Source of the DNA: JADJPG01 sp964491875
GTDB lineage: Bacteria; Verrucomicrobiota; Verrucomicrobiia; Limisphaerales; JADJPG01
Direction: 5' to 3'
Assembly: GCA_964491875.1 (NCBI GenBank)
Contig: CAZBIC010000022.1
Span: 1-64,000, forward strand
DNA: 64,000 bases
Part shown: piece by piece, positions 9,001 through 18,500 of the stretch
Layout: each line of letters begins with the position of its first letter
Numbering within the stretch: position 1 is the stretch's first letter
Program-made: the position numbers and the translations under genes
The notes under the pieces: model-generated
What the model was told of the DNA's origin: nothing
Databases searched by the model: none
What the model saw: only the letters and a program-made list of their open reading frames with translations

Positions 9001-11619
9001 CCGGAAGCCCGCCCTGTCATCGGTGCAGCGGTACGCGACGGCGCGGAGTTCGGAAAGCCCTGGGATTTAGAACTCCCGTTCGTGACCGCCAAAGGCAATC
9101 ACCGCTGGGTTCGCGCGCAAGGCACCGCGGAGATGCTCAATGGCCGAGCGGTCCGTCTCCACGGCGCCTTCCAGGACATTACACACCGCAAGCGGACTGA
9201 AGAAGCGCTCCGGCTGAGCGAAGAACGCTTCGCGAAGGCGTTCGAACTAAGCCCGGCGATCACGGTGATCAGCCGCCGCTCAGACGGATGCTATCTCGAT
9301 GTGAATGCGCGCTTCACCGAGATCATGGGCTTCTCAAAAGAGGAGGCTCTCGGAAAGACGGCCCTCACGCTGGGTCTGTGGGCTCAGCCCGAACAACGCG
9401 CCGAGTTGCTGAGCGCCGTGGAGAGGAACGGCTTTGCGCGCGACGTGGAATGCACGTTCGTCGATAAAGCGGGACGCACTCACGCGATGATTACCTCGGT
9501 GGAACCTATCACTATTGCGGGCGAAGCCTGCCTTCTCGCCATCAACCACGACATCTCGGACAGGCGCCGCATTGAAAGCGGATTGCGAGCCCTAGTCGCC
9601 ACCATCAATGCCACCAACAACACCGAGTTCTACGTCAACCTCGCGCAGCAACTGGCCCGACTCTTCCAGACTCGCTACGCCTCCGTCGCCGCGCTGATTC
9701 CCGGCAGGCCCTACACCATTAAAACACTCGGCGTCAGTGCAGATGGCCAACCCTTGGAGAATTTCGAAAAAGCCCTCCCGGGCAGCCCCTGCAATGAAGT
9801 GATTGCGAGGGAGTCAGTGCTCGTGACCGGCCGCGCATCAGCAATGTACCCGGATGACACAACCCTCGCCGCCCTGAAAATCGAGAGCTACCTCGGCATT
9901 CGAATCCTCGATGGCGCCCGGAATCCGATCGGGCTCGTCGCCGTGCTCCACGATCAACCTTGGAACCCGCCGCCCGAATACGAAAACATTCTGCGCCTGT
10001 TCGCCGAATCCGCCGGCGTCCAAATCGAACGGAACCGCTCCTTTGCCGCGCTCCAATTCGCAGAGTCCCGCTTCCGCATGGCGATCGAACACTCCTTCGA
10101 CTGCCTCGCGCTGACCGACGCCGACGGCGTCTGGACCTACATCAGCCCGGCCGTCACCCGCATTCTCGGTTACACCGTCGAAGAGCTTACCGGCCGACCC
10201 GCCAGCGAGATCGTCCTGCCGGAAGACCTCGGCGTTTACTCTACACACCAGGACCTCCTGAAGCGCAACACCGGCGCACACTCCGAACTGGAATACCGTG
10301 TCCGCCATCGAAACGGCTCCACGCGCTGGATGCAAAGCGCTGACACCAATCGCCTCGACGATCCGGACCTGCACGCGATTGTCTGCAACTTCCGCGACAT
10401 CACGGAGCGCAAGCGCGCCGATGTCATCCAGAGCAAACTCGAAGTCCAGCTTCGGCAGTCCCAAAAAATGGAAGCCATCGGCACGCTCGCCGGCGGCGTC
10501 GCACACGACTTCAACAACATCCTCGGCGCCATCATCGGCTGCGCGGAACTCGCGCGCATGGACTCCATCAACAATCCCGCCGCCCTCGCCAACCTGGACG
10601 ATCTGCTCAAGGCCAGCCATCGCGCCAAAGACCTCGTGAAGCAAATCCTCACCTTCAGTCGCCGCGAGGAATACCAGCGCAAGGTCATCCCGCTGGAACC
10701 CATCGTCTCCGAGTCCATCCGCCTCCTTCGCGCCACGCTCAAGTCGTCCGTCGAACTGCGCAGCTCCGTCGCCAGCCCGCTGCCCAACGTCCTGGTCGAC
10801 CCCACGATGATCCAGCAGGTCCTCATCAATCTCGTCACCAACGCCGCACAATCCATTGGCGAACGACCCGGCCTCGTCGAAGTCCTCGTTCGCGAGCACA
10901 CGGATGAGAGCCTACCTGAAATGCGACGCCCGCGTGCGAGCAGCGGATCCCAGGTTTTGATTCAGGTTCGTGACAACGGTTGCGGCATGGACGCTGCCCT
11001 GCTCGAACGCATCTTCGAGCCATTCTTCACCACCAAAGGACCCGGCCAAGGCACCGGACTCGGACTGTCTGTCGTCCACGGAATCATCTCCGCACACGGC
11101 GGCATCATCCGCGTCGAAAGCTCCCCCGGCAAAGGCTCCACCTTTACGATCCTTCTGCCCGCCGCCACGGGCTCCACGCAAGCCGCCGGAGAATCCAACC
11201 GCCCGCCCAATCAACCCCTGCTCGGAGGCAACGAACGCATCCTGCTGGTCGACGACGAGCGGTCACTGCTGGCCGTCAGCGAGAAGGTTCTCCGCCGCAC
11301 CGGTTATCAAGTGACCGCCTGCAGTGACGCCGCCAGCGCGCTGATGCTCTTCCGAAACGCCCCGGACGATTTCGACCTCGTCATCACGGATTACTCCATG
11401 CCCGGCCAGTCCGGAGCTGATCTCGCGAGAGAGATTTTTGCCATTCGCCCTCACTTTCCGATTGTCGTCTGCACCGGTTACACCACGGGATTTACGTCGG
11501 AGCAGGCCCTGCAAATGGGCTTCTCCGATTTCCTCCACAAACCCATGGTGCTCGACCAGCTTTGCGTCGCCATTCGCCGCGTCCTCGACAAGAAGAAGGC
11601 CACCAGCCGCCAGCCCTGA
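6004..11619 (+). CDS. Membrane hybrid histidine kinase with OB-like periplasmic region, five PAS, two GAF and a receiver domain
   Basis: This 1871-residue sensor kinase has a signal peptide (ATG at 6004; an ATG at 6022 is equally possible). Residues 40-435 are a predicted periplasmic region with repeated OB-like strands (VRGIVTF, VSGHVAS, VRGVVVI). A membrane helix at about 441-463 and a coiled coil to ~520 follow. The cytoplasmic part reads PAS (522-639), PAS (648-763), GAF (770-926), PAS (946-1063), PAS (1072-1186), GAF (1193-1349), PAS (1353-1473). HisKA carries His1501 in GGVAHDFNN, then the ATPase domain (N-box near 1603, DNGCGMD, GLGLSVVHG). The C-terminal receiver (1745-1866) has VDDE, Asp1796 and a KP motif. 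No separate output regulator is adjacent. The second and fourth PAS are clear duplicates. Confidence 0.92.
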   Translation: MFSFLSMNASVCRWAWVCLFLSCLRLDAQTPSSPPERNSGATPIATTLAVQQLAPNDAAQQLPVKIRGIVTFSQPWWRLLFVQDDTGGIFCEPAGLVTFPPAGHLVDLEGSTTPGAYLPVVIVKSLTDLGPGKLPTSQPASAAQLWKGEFDGDLVQVSGHVASAVTQNIPTPFLDLRLISEGRTIQASVLGISNIHPATLLGSHVELQGVYGPKMNDQRKISGVGLLSAQAGMFRVISNANDIATTLPLRTVSDLRTSTNQLLRVRGVVVIGGTNDFWLADDHGGINVSLSSPRIIHRGDELEVLGVQNKEGRESRLSLLQILSSRPGAIPKAEKLPMDKLFDPHRHGQMVQTEGTFLHRVPSYYGDILVFREGERSFEARLRFNSERSVRMLAAGAQVRLTGVLRMQTADVGLDASPRVLINQPSDLEIVNPAPLSAEKLYIIASTLAALLGAGLIALGVAHRRLKDSTHRLTATESDLRDLNADLERRIAARTQELERSNSQLSREIAERKHTEQTLAENEQRFRLLVEQINTTVWEFDPMLDRMLYVSPQAARFGYAIEDWLTPGFWQDHIHPDDRDFAINFCVVETTKGLNHELQYRFAKADGSYVWIDDKVAVETRSDGSRLLRGVFIDITVQKEREEALRQSEERFAKAFHASPSIVVINRKSDARYLDVNERFVQVMGYTREEIIGRTSLELGIWVDPNQRCEIMAQLEAGQTIQNVECGFRTKSGARHTMLLSIETIVIGGESCLLGINNDITDLKKAESLRRAQNLVLEMIAQGAPLKDTLTELVSAIEAQAEGMLCSILLLSKDGKHLYNGAAPSLPDAYNRQIDGVTIGPSVGSCGTAAHFGEPVFVEDILTDPRWASFRDAAEPHGLRACWSTPIFDAQQRLLGTFAMYYHKPGRPTEEHQRLLQTATHTAAICIRRSLDEESIQDSQRALRQQNDLLNEMEQLAEIGAWSLDLRDGSLIWSNQVYRIHELPLGVNPCVESAIEFYAPEARPVIGAAVRDGAEFGKPWDLELPFVTAKGNHRWVRAQGTAEMLNGRAVRLHGAFQDITHRKRTEEALRLSEERFAKAFELSPAITVISRRSDGCYLDVNARFTEIMGFSKEEALGKTALTLGLWAQPEQRAELLSAVERNGFARDVECTFVDKAGRTHAMITSVEPITIAGEACLLAINHDISDRRRIESGLRALVATINATNNTEFYVNLAQQLARLFQTRYASVAALIPGRPYTIKTLGVSADGQPLENFEKALPGSPCNEVIARESVLVTGRASAMYPDDTTLAALKIESYLGIRILDGARNPIGLVAVLHDQPWNPPPEYENILRLFAESAGVQIERNRSFAALQFAESRFRMAIEHSFDCLALTDADGVWTYISPAVTRILGYTVEELTGRPASEIVLPEDLGVYSTHQDLLKRNTGAHSELEYRVRHRNGSTRWMQSADTNRLDDPDLHAIVCNFRDITERKRADVIQSKLEVQLRQSQKMEAIGTLAGGVAHDFNNILGAIIGCAELARMDSINNPAALANLDDLLKASHRAKDLVKQILTFSRREEYQRKVIPLEPIVSESIRLLRATLKSSVELRSSVASPLPNVLVDPTMIQQVLINLVTNAAQSIGERPGLVEVLVREHTDESLPEMRRPRASSGSQVLIQVRDNGCGMDAALLERIFEPFFTTKGPGQGTGLGLSVVHGIISAHGGIIRVESSPGKGSTFTILLPAATGSTQAAGESNRPPNQPLLGGNERILLVDDERSLLAVSEKVLRRTGYQVTACSDAASALMLFRNAPDDFDLVITDYSMPGQSGADLAREIFAIRPHFPIVVCTGYTTGFTSEQALQMGFSDFLHKPMVLDQLCVAIRRVLDKKKATSRQP

Positions 11620-11638
11620 CCTCCAGCCATCGCCGGCC

Positions 11639-12439
11639 TCAGCGCTTTAACTGGAATCGAACTGGAACTTCGATCTCGGATTCAACGGCCGCCGTCCCTG
11701 CTCGGGCCGGTTCGAACTCCCAATCGACCACCGCCTTGACCGCCGCGTCGTCGAGCATCTGGTAACCAGAGGACTCCTTCACCACGACGCGCCTCGCGCG
11801 ACCAGAAGCCGAAACCGAGACTGCCAGCAACGTCACACCTTCCTGCCGCCGTCGCCGCGCCGCAGCGGGATACGCGGGTTCCGGATTCTTCCGATAAACC
11901 GGCCGTGCCAAAACTCCCGGCCCGCCCTTGGCCGTCACGATCCCCAACGCCTGATTCACCGGCGCCACTGCAGCTATCTGATTCGAATTACGCGCCCCCT
12001 CTCCCACTCGCGGCGACGACGCCGGTCCCACTGTCCGAGACAAACTGCCCGCAGTCGCGACGACATTCGAATCCACGACAACGGGGATCGTCACCTCCGA
12101 TTGAGAAACGGAACCCGGCGGCGGCTGCGAAACCGATTCTGAAATCTTCACGGTCGATGCCACGTCGGCAGGCGGCGCCTTTGGATCTTCCTTCGCTTCG
12201 GAGACCGGCACCGGTGCGGCCATCTCCGCTTCCGCACTGACGGCAGCAGTCTCCTCGGAAAATTCCACTGCCATGTTTGGTTCGCTCGGTTTGGTTCCCG
12301 AACCATTCCCGTTCCAAAGCAACTTCACCGAAACCGCGGCCACCAAGTGCAGCGCCAGCGAAACCCCCAGAGCGATGCGCAACGCCCCACTCAATCGCCC
12401 GGAGTGGAACTCCCGCAGATTGGATGAAAGCATTGGCAT
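11639..12439 (-). CDS. TonB-like energy transducer
   Basis: The 266-residue protein has one N-terminal membrane helix (about 22-42, IALGVSLALHLVAAVSVKLLW), a long Pro/Ala/Ser/Glu-rich periplasmic spacer (about 50-175), and a C-terminal TonB domain. The TonB domain shows NPEPAYPAAARRRRQEGVTL, SASGRARRVVVKESSG and DDAAVKAVVDWEFEPA, the standard pattern. It would transmit proton-motive force from ExbB/ExbD to outer-membrane receptors; no exbBD lies in the window. The gene starts 19 bases after the TonB-dependent receptor stop, so it probably serves that receptor. The His-rich protein upstream suggests a metal or metal chelate as cargo (inference). Confidence 0.9.
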   Translation of the reverse strand: MPMLSSNLREFHSGRLSGALRIALGVSLALHLVAAVSVKLLWNGNGSGTKPSEPNMAVEFSEETAAVSAEAEMAAPVPVSEAKEDPKAPPADVASTVKISESVSQPPPGSVSQSEVTIPVVVDSNVVATAGSLSRTVGPASSPRVGEGARNSNQIAAVAPVNQALGIVTAKGGPGVLARPVYRKNPEPAYPAAARRRRQEGVTLLAVSVSASGRARRVVVKESSGYQMLDDAAVKAVVDWEFEPARAGTAAVESEIEVPVRFQLKR

Positions 12440-12458
12440 CGCGTGGGTGAAGACCGAC

Positions 12459-14630
12459 TTAGAACCGCGCGGTCAGCGCGATGCGGAACGAGATGGGATC
12501 CACGGGATGAAAGTGCGTTCGCGCATAACCGCCATCGTCCGGACCAGCCGGCTCGCCCGCGAGACGCGACTCGTAGAAGTAATCGATCTCGCTGTCCTCG
12601 CGGTCCAACAAGTTGAACGCCTCCGCGGAGAGCGTCCAATTGCGGCTGAACCGATACCCAGCATTCGCGCTCAACAACACTGTCTCACTCGAACGCTGCG
12701 AGTCATCCTCGACCAACGGACGCGGCCCGAAGTAACGCAGACGCAATCCGCCGAAGAATCCGCGTTCACCCTCCTGCTGGAACGTGATGCCGGTCGCGAT
12801 GACGGTCTCAACCGATCCTGGAATGTGTCGCCCTGCCGGATCGGTGTCGCGGAAGCGCGCGTGCGAGAACGAGAAGTCTGCGTCGAGCGTCATCCACGGC
12901 ACCGGCGTGTAGTAGTTCGCGAACTCCACGCCATAGCGACGGCTTGTCCGACTCGCCTCCGTCTCACCCGCGTCGCCGACGAAGACGAGTTCCGAATCAA
13001 TGTCCAGCCACCACGCCGACAACGTGCTTTGCAGACCGGGCACCAGCGTCGAGCGCACGCCTACTTCAGCGCCATAAGTTCGCACCAACGGATCCGCCGG
13101 ATCGCTCGGAGCCGTCACGCCGCGACCGTCGTTGCTGTGGAAGCCGAGTCCACCACTGAGATATAACTCCGTCTTCGACCACGGACCGAAGATCAAACTG
13201 CCTTTCGGGCTGACGATGGCGTCGTCCTCGTGACCGGAGTTCGCCGGATCATTTCCTTCCACATCGAAGTAGTACCAATCCGCGCGCACCCCGACGACAG
13301 ATCGAAACTTCTCGCCCCACTGCATCTTGTTCTCCACGTATGGCGAGAGACTCGTCTCCCATATGTCATCCGTGCGCGTCACCGCCGGAATCGTTCCACC
13401 GCCAGCTTGCGCCGTCTTGTCCGTCCGTTGGCGCGCGACAGTTTGGAACAGCCCGTTGTCGATCGAATCGCTGCGCAGTTGCAGGCCGACGGTGTTTTCC
13501 ATGTCGCGCTCGAACAACGTCCCGAACCACGTGTGCCTCGCCTTCGCGCCGCCCACCCAGCGTTCGTCCGCCTGCTCGAACTGGTCTCCCTCCACCGCGT
13601 CCTTGAAGTAGGTGAAGTTGCTGAAGAGATCGAGGTCGTAGAAAAAACCATACGCCATCAGCTTCGACGTAGACTTTTCATCCGCGCGATGCCATTCCGC
13701 CGCGAGACTGTAGCGCTGCGAATTGCCGCCGGTCGTCGTGTCGAGCGAATCGAACCGCCCGAAGCCCGGCTCCGCGAGCGCGGTGCGGGCGATTTGATCC
13801 GTCGCGTCCCAGTCGCCCTTGTAGCCCATGCCGGTGATGCTCCAGCCGTTGGCATCGTCGCCAACGCTGTAACGCACCACGCCGTTGTAGCGGCGATAAT
13901 CATCCGCGTGCCGCCACGGACCGTCGTTGTGATACAGCTCCAAGCCGTAGAGCAGATTCGCGGGTCCGGCCTTCGGCGAATCGGCAAACACCCCGCGCGC
14001 AAACCCGAAGCTGCCGCCTTCGACCTGTGCGATGCCTTGCGGCAACACGCGATACAGCTGCAAGTCCGTGGAGCCGGCGGACGCGAAATCGCCGACGTCC
14101 GCGAAGTACGGTCCCTTGCGAAAGTTCACGCGCTCGACCAGTTCCGGAATCAAAATGTTGAGGTCCGTGTAACCCTGACCATGGCCGTGGCTCGGCAGGT
14201 TCACCGGCATCCCGTCGATGCTCGTGGCGAAGTCGGTACCGTGATCGAGATTGAAGCCGCGCAGGAAAAACTGGTTCGCCTTCCCCGCGCCGCTGTGTTG
14301 CGTGACGATCAATCCGGGCACGGTTTCGAGCACTTCACCGGGACGCGAAAGCGTTCTGCGCTCGAGTTGCGTGGCACCGACGGTGCCTTGCGACGCGGAC
14401 TCCGCGACGCCGACAAGACTGTCCTCGCGCCCTTGCACGAGAACCTCAGGCAGGCGCACTGGAGAGTTGGTTGCGGCAAATCCCGGCGAGGCGCCGGTGG
14501 ATTGCGCCGAGGCAGAGTTGCAAATGAGACAAGTCAGCGCGACCGCGGTGGCGCGGAAGGGAGCGAGTGAGCTGGGAGATCGATATTGCCGGACGCCCCG
14601 GCGGGAATGACTGCAGTTTTGTTTCTTCAT
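12459..14630 (-). CDS. TonB-dependent outer-membrane receptor
   Basis: The product of about 723 residues starts best at ATG 14630 (MKKQNCSHS), which opens a signal peptide; a GTG at 14660 is in frame but has no ribosome binding site. A plug domain follows (VRLPEVLVQGRED, then a LETVPGLIVTQHSG region and RGFNLDHGTDFATSIDG), with NLPSHGHGQGYTDLN and LVERVNFRKGPYFADVGDF. The rest alternates polar turns and amphipathic strands of a 22-strand barrel and ends in ALTARF with a terminal Phe, as outer-membrane proteins do. The plug lacks a recognisable siderophore or B12 hallmark, so the substrate is unknown. His-rich and TonB genes flank it on the same strand, arguing for metal uptake. Confidence 0.93.
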   Translation of the reverse strand: MKKQNCSHSRRGVRQYRSPSSLAPFRATAVALTCLICNSASAQSTGASPGFAATNSPVRLPEVLVQGREDSLVGVAESASQGTVGATQLERRTLSRPGEVLETVPGLIVTQHSGAGKANQFFLRGFNLDHGTDFATSIDGMPVNLPSHGHGQGYTDLNILIPELVERVNFRKGPYFADVGDFASAGSTDLQLYRVLPQGIAQVEGGSFGFARGVFADSPKAGPANLLYGLELYHNDGPWRHADDYRRYNGVVRYSVGDDANGWSITGMGYKGDWDATDQIARTALAEPGFGRFDSLDTTTGGNSQRYSLAAEWHRADEKSTSKLMAYGFFYDLDLFSNFTYFKDAVEGDQFEQADERWVGGAKARHTWFGTLFERDMENTVGLQLRSDSIDNGLFQTVARQRTDKTAQAGGGTIPAVTRTDDIWETSLSPYVENKMQWGEKFRSVVGVRADWYYFDVEGNDPANSGHEDDAIVSPKGSLIFGPWSKTELYLSGGLGFHSNDGRGVTAPSDPADPLVRTYGAEVGVRSTLVPGLQSTLSAWWLDIDSELVFVGDAGETEASRTSRRYGVEFANYYTPVPWMTLDADFSFSHARFRDTDPAGRHIPGSVETVIATGITFQQEGERGFFGGLRLRYFGPRPLVEDDSQRSSETVLLSANAGYRFSRNWTLSAEAFNLLDREDSEIDYFYESRLAGEPAGPDDGGYARTHFHPVDPISFRIALTARF

Positions 14631-14871
14631 GACGGACACATTGGTTTCAGTTTGGTTCACGGTTCAGCCCAGCCACCGGAACGGTGGAACTCCGTCCACG
14701 TCAGAAGTCCGGCGCTGTTGCTGGCTCTCGCGGCGCATCACGGTTGAGGACACCGATGTCCGCAGAATGCACGGAGAGACTTTTAAGGAAGGGGAGATGG
14801 AGATTCGCCGATCGCACCGGCAGCAGGGCGCAGCAAAGCCGCGAGCGCCGTCCGGCGAGAATCACTTCGAA
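14631..14871 (-). promoter_or_regulatory. Intergenic leader upstream of the TonB receptor
   Basis: This 240-base gap between the His-rich gene and the receptor is long for an otherwise tight locus. On the minus strand it contains CCACCG-TTC-CGGTGG, a perfect 6-bp hairpin at 14674-14688, about 45 bases before the receptor start. I could not match it to a Fur or Zur box, nor convincingly to a cobalamin riboswitch. It may hold a separate promoter or a leader structure; function is unproven. Confidence 0.3.
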
Positions 14872-15495
14872 TCAACCGTGAAGCAGGGGTGGACCGCGGG
14901 GGGCGGCAACGGAATTCCAATCGAACGCCACCACCCGGCTGATGAGAACCGATGCGCTAGCGGACGATTGTCTCTGAGGAGGAAGAAATTCAACCAGCGG
15001 TTCCGCAGTGTCGATCAACCCGCTCGTCAGCGAGGCGGCGAGACTTTCGTGATGATGCTCGCCCTCGCCGGAACGCTCGTTCGATTTAGAAGAATCGCCA
15101 TTTGCCACCAGCGCCCGAAAACTTTGCCAGGCGCGAACGACGAGAACATCAACCGCAGGAAACGCACCTTCCGAATGAACGAACAAACGCGCAGTCCGGA
15201 CGACGTTCTCCAGCGAATGCGGATGAGCGTGCGGATGATCGAGGTGCTCACCTTGAGTTTCGCGGGAAGAAGCTGCTGCGGAAGGGTGGTGAGAATGTCC
15301 CCGTGGACCGTGAACATGCGCACTTCCTTCACCAGCGTGTTCCACCCAATGATGCAGCCACGGGCTGAGGCCCACTGCCCCGGCGAACGCCAGGCAGAGG
15401 ATCAAATACGCGGCGACAAAATTCCTGATTCCCAGCTTCAAGGTTTCGCCAACACCCTGCCACGCCGTCCGCCGATGACAATCGCCGACTTTCAT
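14872..15495 (-). CDS. His-rich single-pass membrane protein, probable metal-binding component of the TonB locus
   Basis: This 207-residue protein has one membrane segment or signal at about residues 24-44 (FVAAYLILCLAFAGAVGL). It is followed by a striking His cluster: WLHHWVEH, AHVHGPRGHSHHPS, then GEHLDHPHAHPHS, and later GEGEHHHES. About thirteen His fall within fifty residues. Such stretches usually bind zinc, nickel, cobalt or copper in the periplasm. The start is ATG 15495 with AGGA nine bases upstream. It is the first gene of a locus leading to the TonB-dependent receptor and TonB. I recognise no named family. The His content and neighbours point to metal capture or sensing, but this is inference. 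Confidence 0.72.
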   Translation of the reverse strand: MKVGDCHRRTAWQGVGETLKLGIRNFVAAYLILCLAFAGAVGLSPWLHHWVEHAGEGSAHVHGPRGHSHHPSAAASSRETQGEHLDHPHAHPHSLENVVRTARLFVHSEGAFPAVDVLVVRAWQSFRALVANGDSSKSNERSGEGEHHHESLAASLTSGLIDTAEPLVEFLPPQRQSSASASVLISRVVAFDWNSVAAPRGPPLLHG

Positions 15496-15570
15496 TTCAC
15501 GACATCCTACGCCTGCCGTGAACTTTCGGATGCAGTTTGAAACAAAGAAGGTGACCCACCCGGCTACCGA

Positions 15571-18500
15571 TTAACGCAGGCCAACGTTCAGGATAAAGAA
15601 GCGATGAGGATCGCCCCACTGGCCATCCGGTGGCGTAAGCGTGACTTCGAAGGTGTCACCGACGCGCTGCACCGCGGGCGAAGCTCCGAGCGGAACAAAC
15701 GCGCCGCCGAGTTCGTCCGTCGAGGACACACCGAAGTTAAAGAACCCGGCGTAACCCGCGGGCCAGTTGAAAACGATCTTTAGCTGACCGCCGGACGGCT
15801 CCAGGTTCACCGCCGGATTGCTGAAGTTCACGGGAGGCACACCTGGGACATTGGATGCGTTACTCGGATCCGTGCCGGCCAGTTGTTCCTGCAAGTCGCT
15901 GTAGCCATCGCCATCCGTATCACCGAATGCATCGCTATCCGTGCCACCAAGGAAAACATTTTCCCACGCGTCGAGCAGCAGGTCGCCATCGAGATCCGTT
16001 GAGCTGATCACCGGGACGCTGGCCAGCGCGAGATTGATTACCTCGACACCGAGCGTCCCCGGAACTTCCGGTACATCCGGGAATCCGAACACCGCAAGCT
16101 GGGAACCGGGAACGAGGTTGATGCTCGTGGGCAGCACGCACGGAAGCCCGCCCGCTTTCCACAACGTCACCGGAGTCGCGGTGCCCAGCACGCGAAATGT
16201 CGTAGGCGCTCCAGGCGAGATGCTGGTCACTTCCGCCACCATATTCGAGGTCGGACGCACCGGAGCATTCGCCATCAAGGTCTGCACGGCAGCGAACGCC
16301 GCAGGCAACTGTGCGGCTTGCGTGAAGAACGGCGGGTAATTGGTATCCAGCGTTCCCACCGTCATGAACTGTCGCAGCGCATCCAGCGGCAGCGGCAGCG
16401 CGTTCGTGAACAAGTCGTGATGCGCCGAGCTCGCGCGCCAGAATTCGTGAGTGACCGCGCGCAACGCCGCGAAGTTCGGAGTCGCGTTCGAGCGGATCTG
16501 ATTGTCGAGGTAGTCGAAGAGCACGCTGGCGCGATAAGCCGGCGCGCCGGGGCCGGCGTAGGTTTCGAGCGTGGCGAAATCGCCGGCATCGAGCGAGACG
16601 CGAGTAACGTCCGGCGTGCGGAAGCCAAAGAGTGTCGCGTTGGTGCCGTAGTTGGTCCCGCGCAGCACGAGGGCGTTGGCTAGCACGCGCTCCAGCAGCA
16701 AGGCCACAGCGGTATTGAGCGGCGTGAGTTCACCCGTCACTCGCTGGCGCGGGTAGTTCACGAGCAGGTTGGAGGAGGCAAGAATCCAAGACGAAATCGC
16801 GGCAGGACTAAGCGCGGGATCAAGTTCCGGAAGTTCCGGCAAGCCAAGCGGCGGCACGCGCACGGCGCCGACGAGTTCGCGGCCGAACTTCTGCGTGCTG
16901 GAGCTGCCGTTGAATGCGAAATGGAAATCCGTGGTCTCCAGCGCGAACTCCTCACCTTCACCCGGCCGGACGATCAACCGCGCGGCGGAAGGTTGCACGC
17001 CCGGGAGGAACAGGTTCGCCGTGGTGGTCTCCGCCAAGAAGACGCCGGAGAGGCTCCACGCACGAACGTTCATGCCGGTGGACGACAGCGTCAGCGCACC
17101 CGCTCCGTTCGGTGCCAGCGGCGCCACGATGCGCTCGAAGTTTCCGCCCACTTCGAGATTCTTCGCGGGAATGCTGCTGATCAGGTTCGGGTTGCTGTTG
17201 CCCAGAATCTCCGCCAGATCGGAGTAACCATCGCCATCGCTGTCGGCGCCCTTGCGTGGATCGAGTCCCTTGGCCACTTCGACGGCATCCGGGACGCCGT
17301 CGCCGTCGGAATCGATCACATTCGCCGGAGCGGTGAACGTGTAGGCGACTTTCTCGACTGCGGTCTTCGCAGACGACAGCGGGTCCACGGCGTAACATTC
17401 CAGCGCAGCGTTGCTGTAAATCGTGAGCGGTGTCGAATACGTCTGCCACGGTGCGCCAGACGCGAGACGGTAACGCGCAATCCACGCGGCGGGCGTCGTG
17501 GTCAATGTCACTTGAACGGCAGATTGGTATTCGCCCGAAGGCGGCGCGATGGAGATGCGGCCCGGCTGATCGCCACTGGCGGCACTGAGACTGAAGATGG
17601 AGATCGGATTGGTGTATTGATTCACCAGCGCGTGGTTGATCCCAGCTGGCGCATTCCCGAGCACGGTGGAAACCGGGTTGATAAGACCATTGCTTACGCC
17701 GCCGTAACGTTCCGCACGCACCACCACTTTTGCCGGTGCTGCTCCGGTGAAGGCGATAGCGCTGCTCCACTCGCCGGCGCGCAGGTTGCGCACGGGACGC
17801 GCGGCTGGATTCACAAACGGCTCGGCGCTCATCAGAAGAACGTTAGCGCTGCCGGAGTAAGGCGAAATGCTGGGCAGCGCGCCGCTCGAGCCATCCACAT
17901 AGCCCGCGCCGGTGCGCAGCTTCACTTCGAACGTCGACGACCGCCCAGCTCCATCGCTGCCGAACAAAGCGAGGTTGCCCGCGCCCAGCGCCGACGCGCC
18001 GGAGAAGCCGGCGAGGTTGGTGTAACTCTGCACGGCGACAGGCGCGTTCGTACCGTCATAACTGAACACAGTGGCGACGGTAGCGTTCGTGGAACTGGCG
18101 CCGAAGAGGACCAGGAGCCGGGTGTCGCTCGGACCAGGCACGAGGGTGACGGTCTGAACTGGCTGGCCGAGATTGTAGGTCAACGGCGTGGTGAGACTGA
18201 AGCTGCTCGAGACGGGTTCGGTGACATGGAGGCGCACGAGGACATTGCTCGCCGGTTGATAAAAGAGCACCTGGGCCAGCGGCTGCGCATTAAAACGCGC
18301 GGCGACGAACTCCGGGACGCGCGGCGTGTTCGCCAGTGGGACGACATTGGTGAACAGCGCGACGGCGGCACCGGTTTGGAAGTCGAGCGCGATGAAGGAA
18401 TCGTTCGTGCCGGTGGGGGCGCGGTTGAAGAGGCTGAGGCGCAGCGGCTGACCGGCCTTGAGCTCGAAGCGATCTGGGCTAGAGCGGTACGCGGCGAGCG

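Noticed and set aside
13230..14570. Open frame of over 440 codons opposite the TonB receptor
   Set aside because: Arg/Val/Ala/His-rich shadow of receptor coding; no domain recognised.
14640..14760. A stretch on the plus strand (GAACGGTGGAACTCCGTCCACG) resembling a cobalamin riboswitch core
   Set aside because: It faces away from the receptor gene, and the downstream conserved boxes do not line up; not enough to call a riboswitch.
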